From Coriobacteriaceae bacterium (lineage in GTDB: Bacteria; Actinomycetota; Coriobacteriia; Coriobacteriales; Eggerthellaceae): a DNA stretch of 14,465 nt. The stretch lies in contig SFII01000023.1 of assembly GCA_004555335.1 (NCBI GenBank), positions 1 to 14,465 on the forward strand, read 5' to 3'. Shown in pieces: positions 14,389 through 14,465 of this stretch. The notes below the pieces were generated by a model. It worked only from the letters and a program-made list of their open reading frames with translations, was not told the origin of the DNA and did not search any database. Both the position numbers and the translations under genes were made by a program. Every line of letters begins with the position of its first letter. The first letter of the stretch is position 1.

Positions 14389-14465
14389 CCTTGATTGCCT
14401 TATTATTTTATCACTCAGATATCAGTGAAAGATTCCCCCATAAACCTCGTCATATTTATCTACCA
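14389..14465. other. Upstream region of the aminopeptidase gene
   Basis: AT-rich DNA that should hold the promoter. TAAAAT and TAATAA near 14403-14412 on the minus strand are possible -10 boxes without a clear -35. TCACTCAGATATCAGTGA at 14411-14428 is an imperfect palindrome that could be an operator. Neither is secure. Confidence 0.25.

Overview
The window looks like two unrelated genome segments joined between about 9985 and 10170. The left segment (1 to ~10 kb) is GC-rich with G/C-ending codons. Its gene order (alaS-ruvX-mltG-yqeG-aroC-aroB-pepP-efp, with sstT and a biotin-dependent carboxyltransferase beyond) fits a high-GC anaerobic actinomycetote, probably Coriobacteriia (Eggerthella relatives); this placement rests on gene content and composition only. 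The right segment (~10.17 kb to the end) has clearly lower GC, very AT-rich intergenic DNA, a typical Firmicutes promoter, strong AAGGAGG ribosome sites and repeated hairpin elements, suggesting a gut clostridial (Lachnospiraceae-like) genome. alaS loses its 5' part and a sigma-factor gene loses its native 3' end at the join, so an assembly chimera is the simplest explanation; a real insertion or rearrangement cannot be excluded.

Left segment, read on the minus strand from high to low coordinates: the end of alaS (9596), ruvX, mltG, yqeG and aroC are closely packed and close with an intrinsic terminator at 6168-6197. Then aroB, pepP (start codon one base after the aroB stop) and efp follow, closed by a hairpin at 3136-3165. 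sstT (serine/threonine:Na+ symporter) converges from the plus strand at 1780-3036. A pyruvate carboxylase B/oxaloacetate decarboxylase alpha-type carboxyltransferase runs leftward from 1473 off the window edge. It reads in frame into what looks like the start of a biotin carrier protein that has its own ribosome site.

Right segment, all minus strand: a leucyl aminopeptidase (M17) preceded by a perfect 13-bp hairpin holding its ribosome site; a 161-bp palindromic repeat that supplies the end of that gene; an unrecognised 525-residue barrel-like protein; two hairpins (one a terminator); a second, 165-bp copy of the repeat with a partial copy at its edge; and a sigma-70-family factor with a good promoter. 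The two repeat copies differ in sequence but each stays self-complementary, the strongest sign in the window of an undescribed element. The window holds no rRNA, tRNA, CRISPR array or transposase gene that I could recognise.
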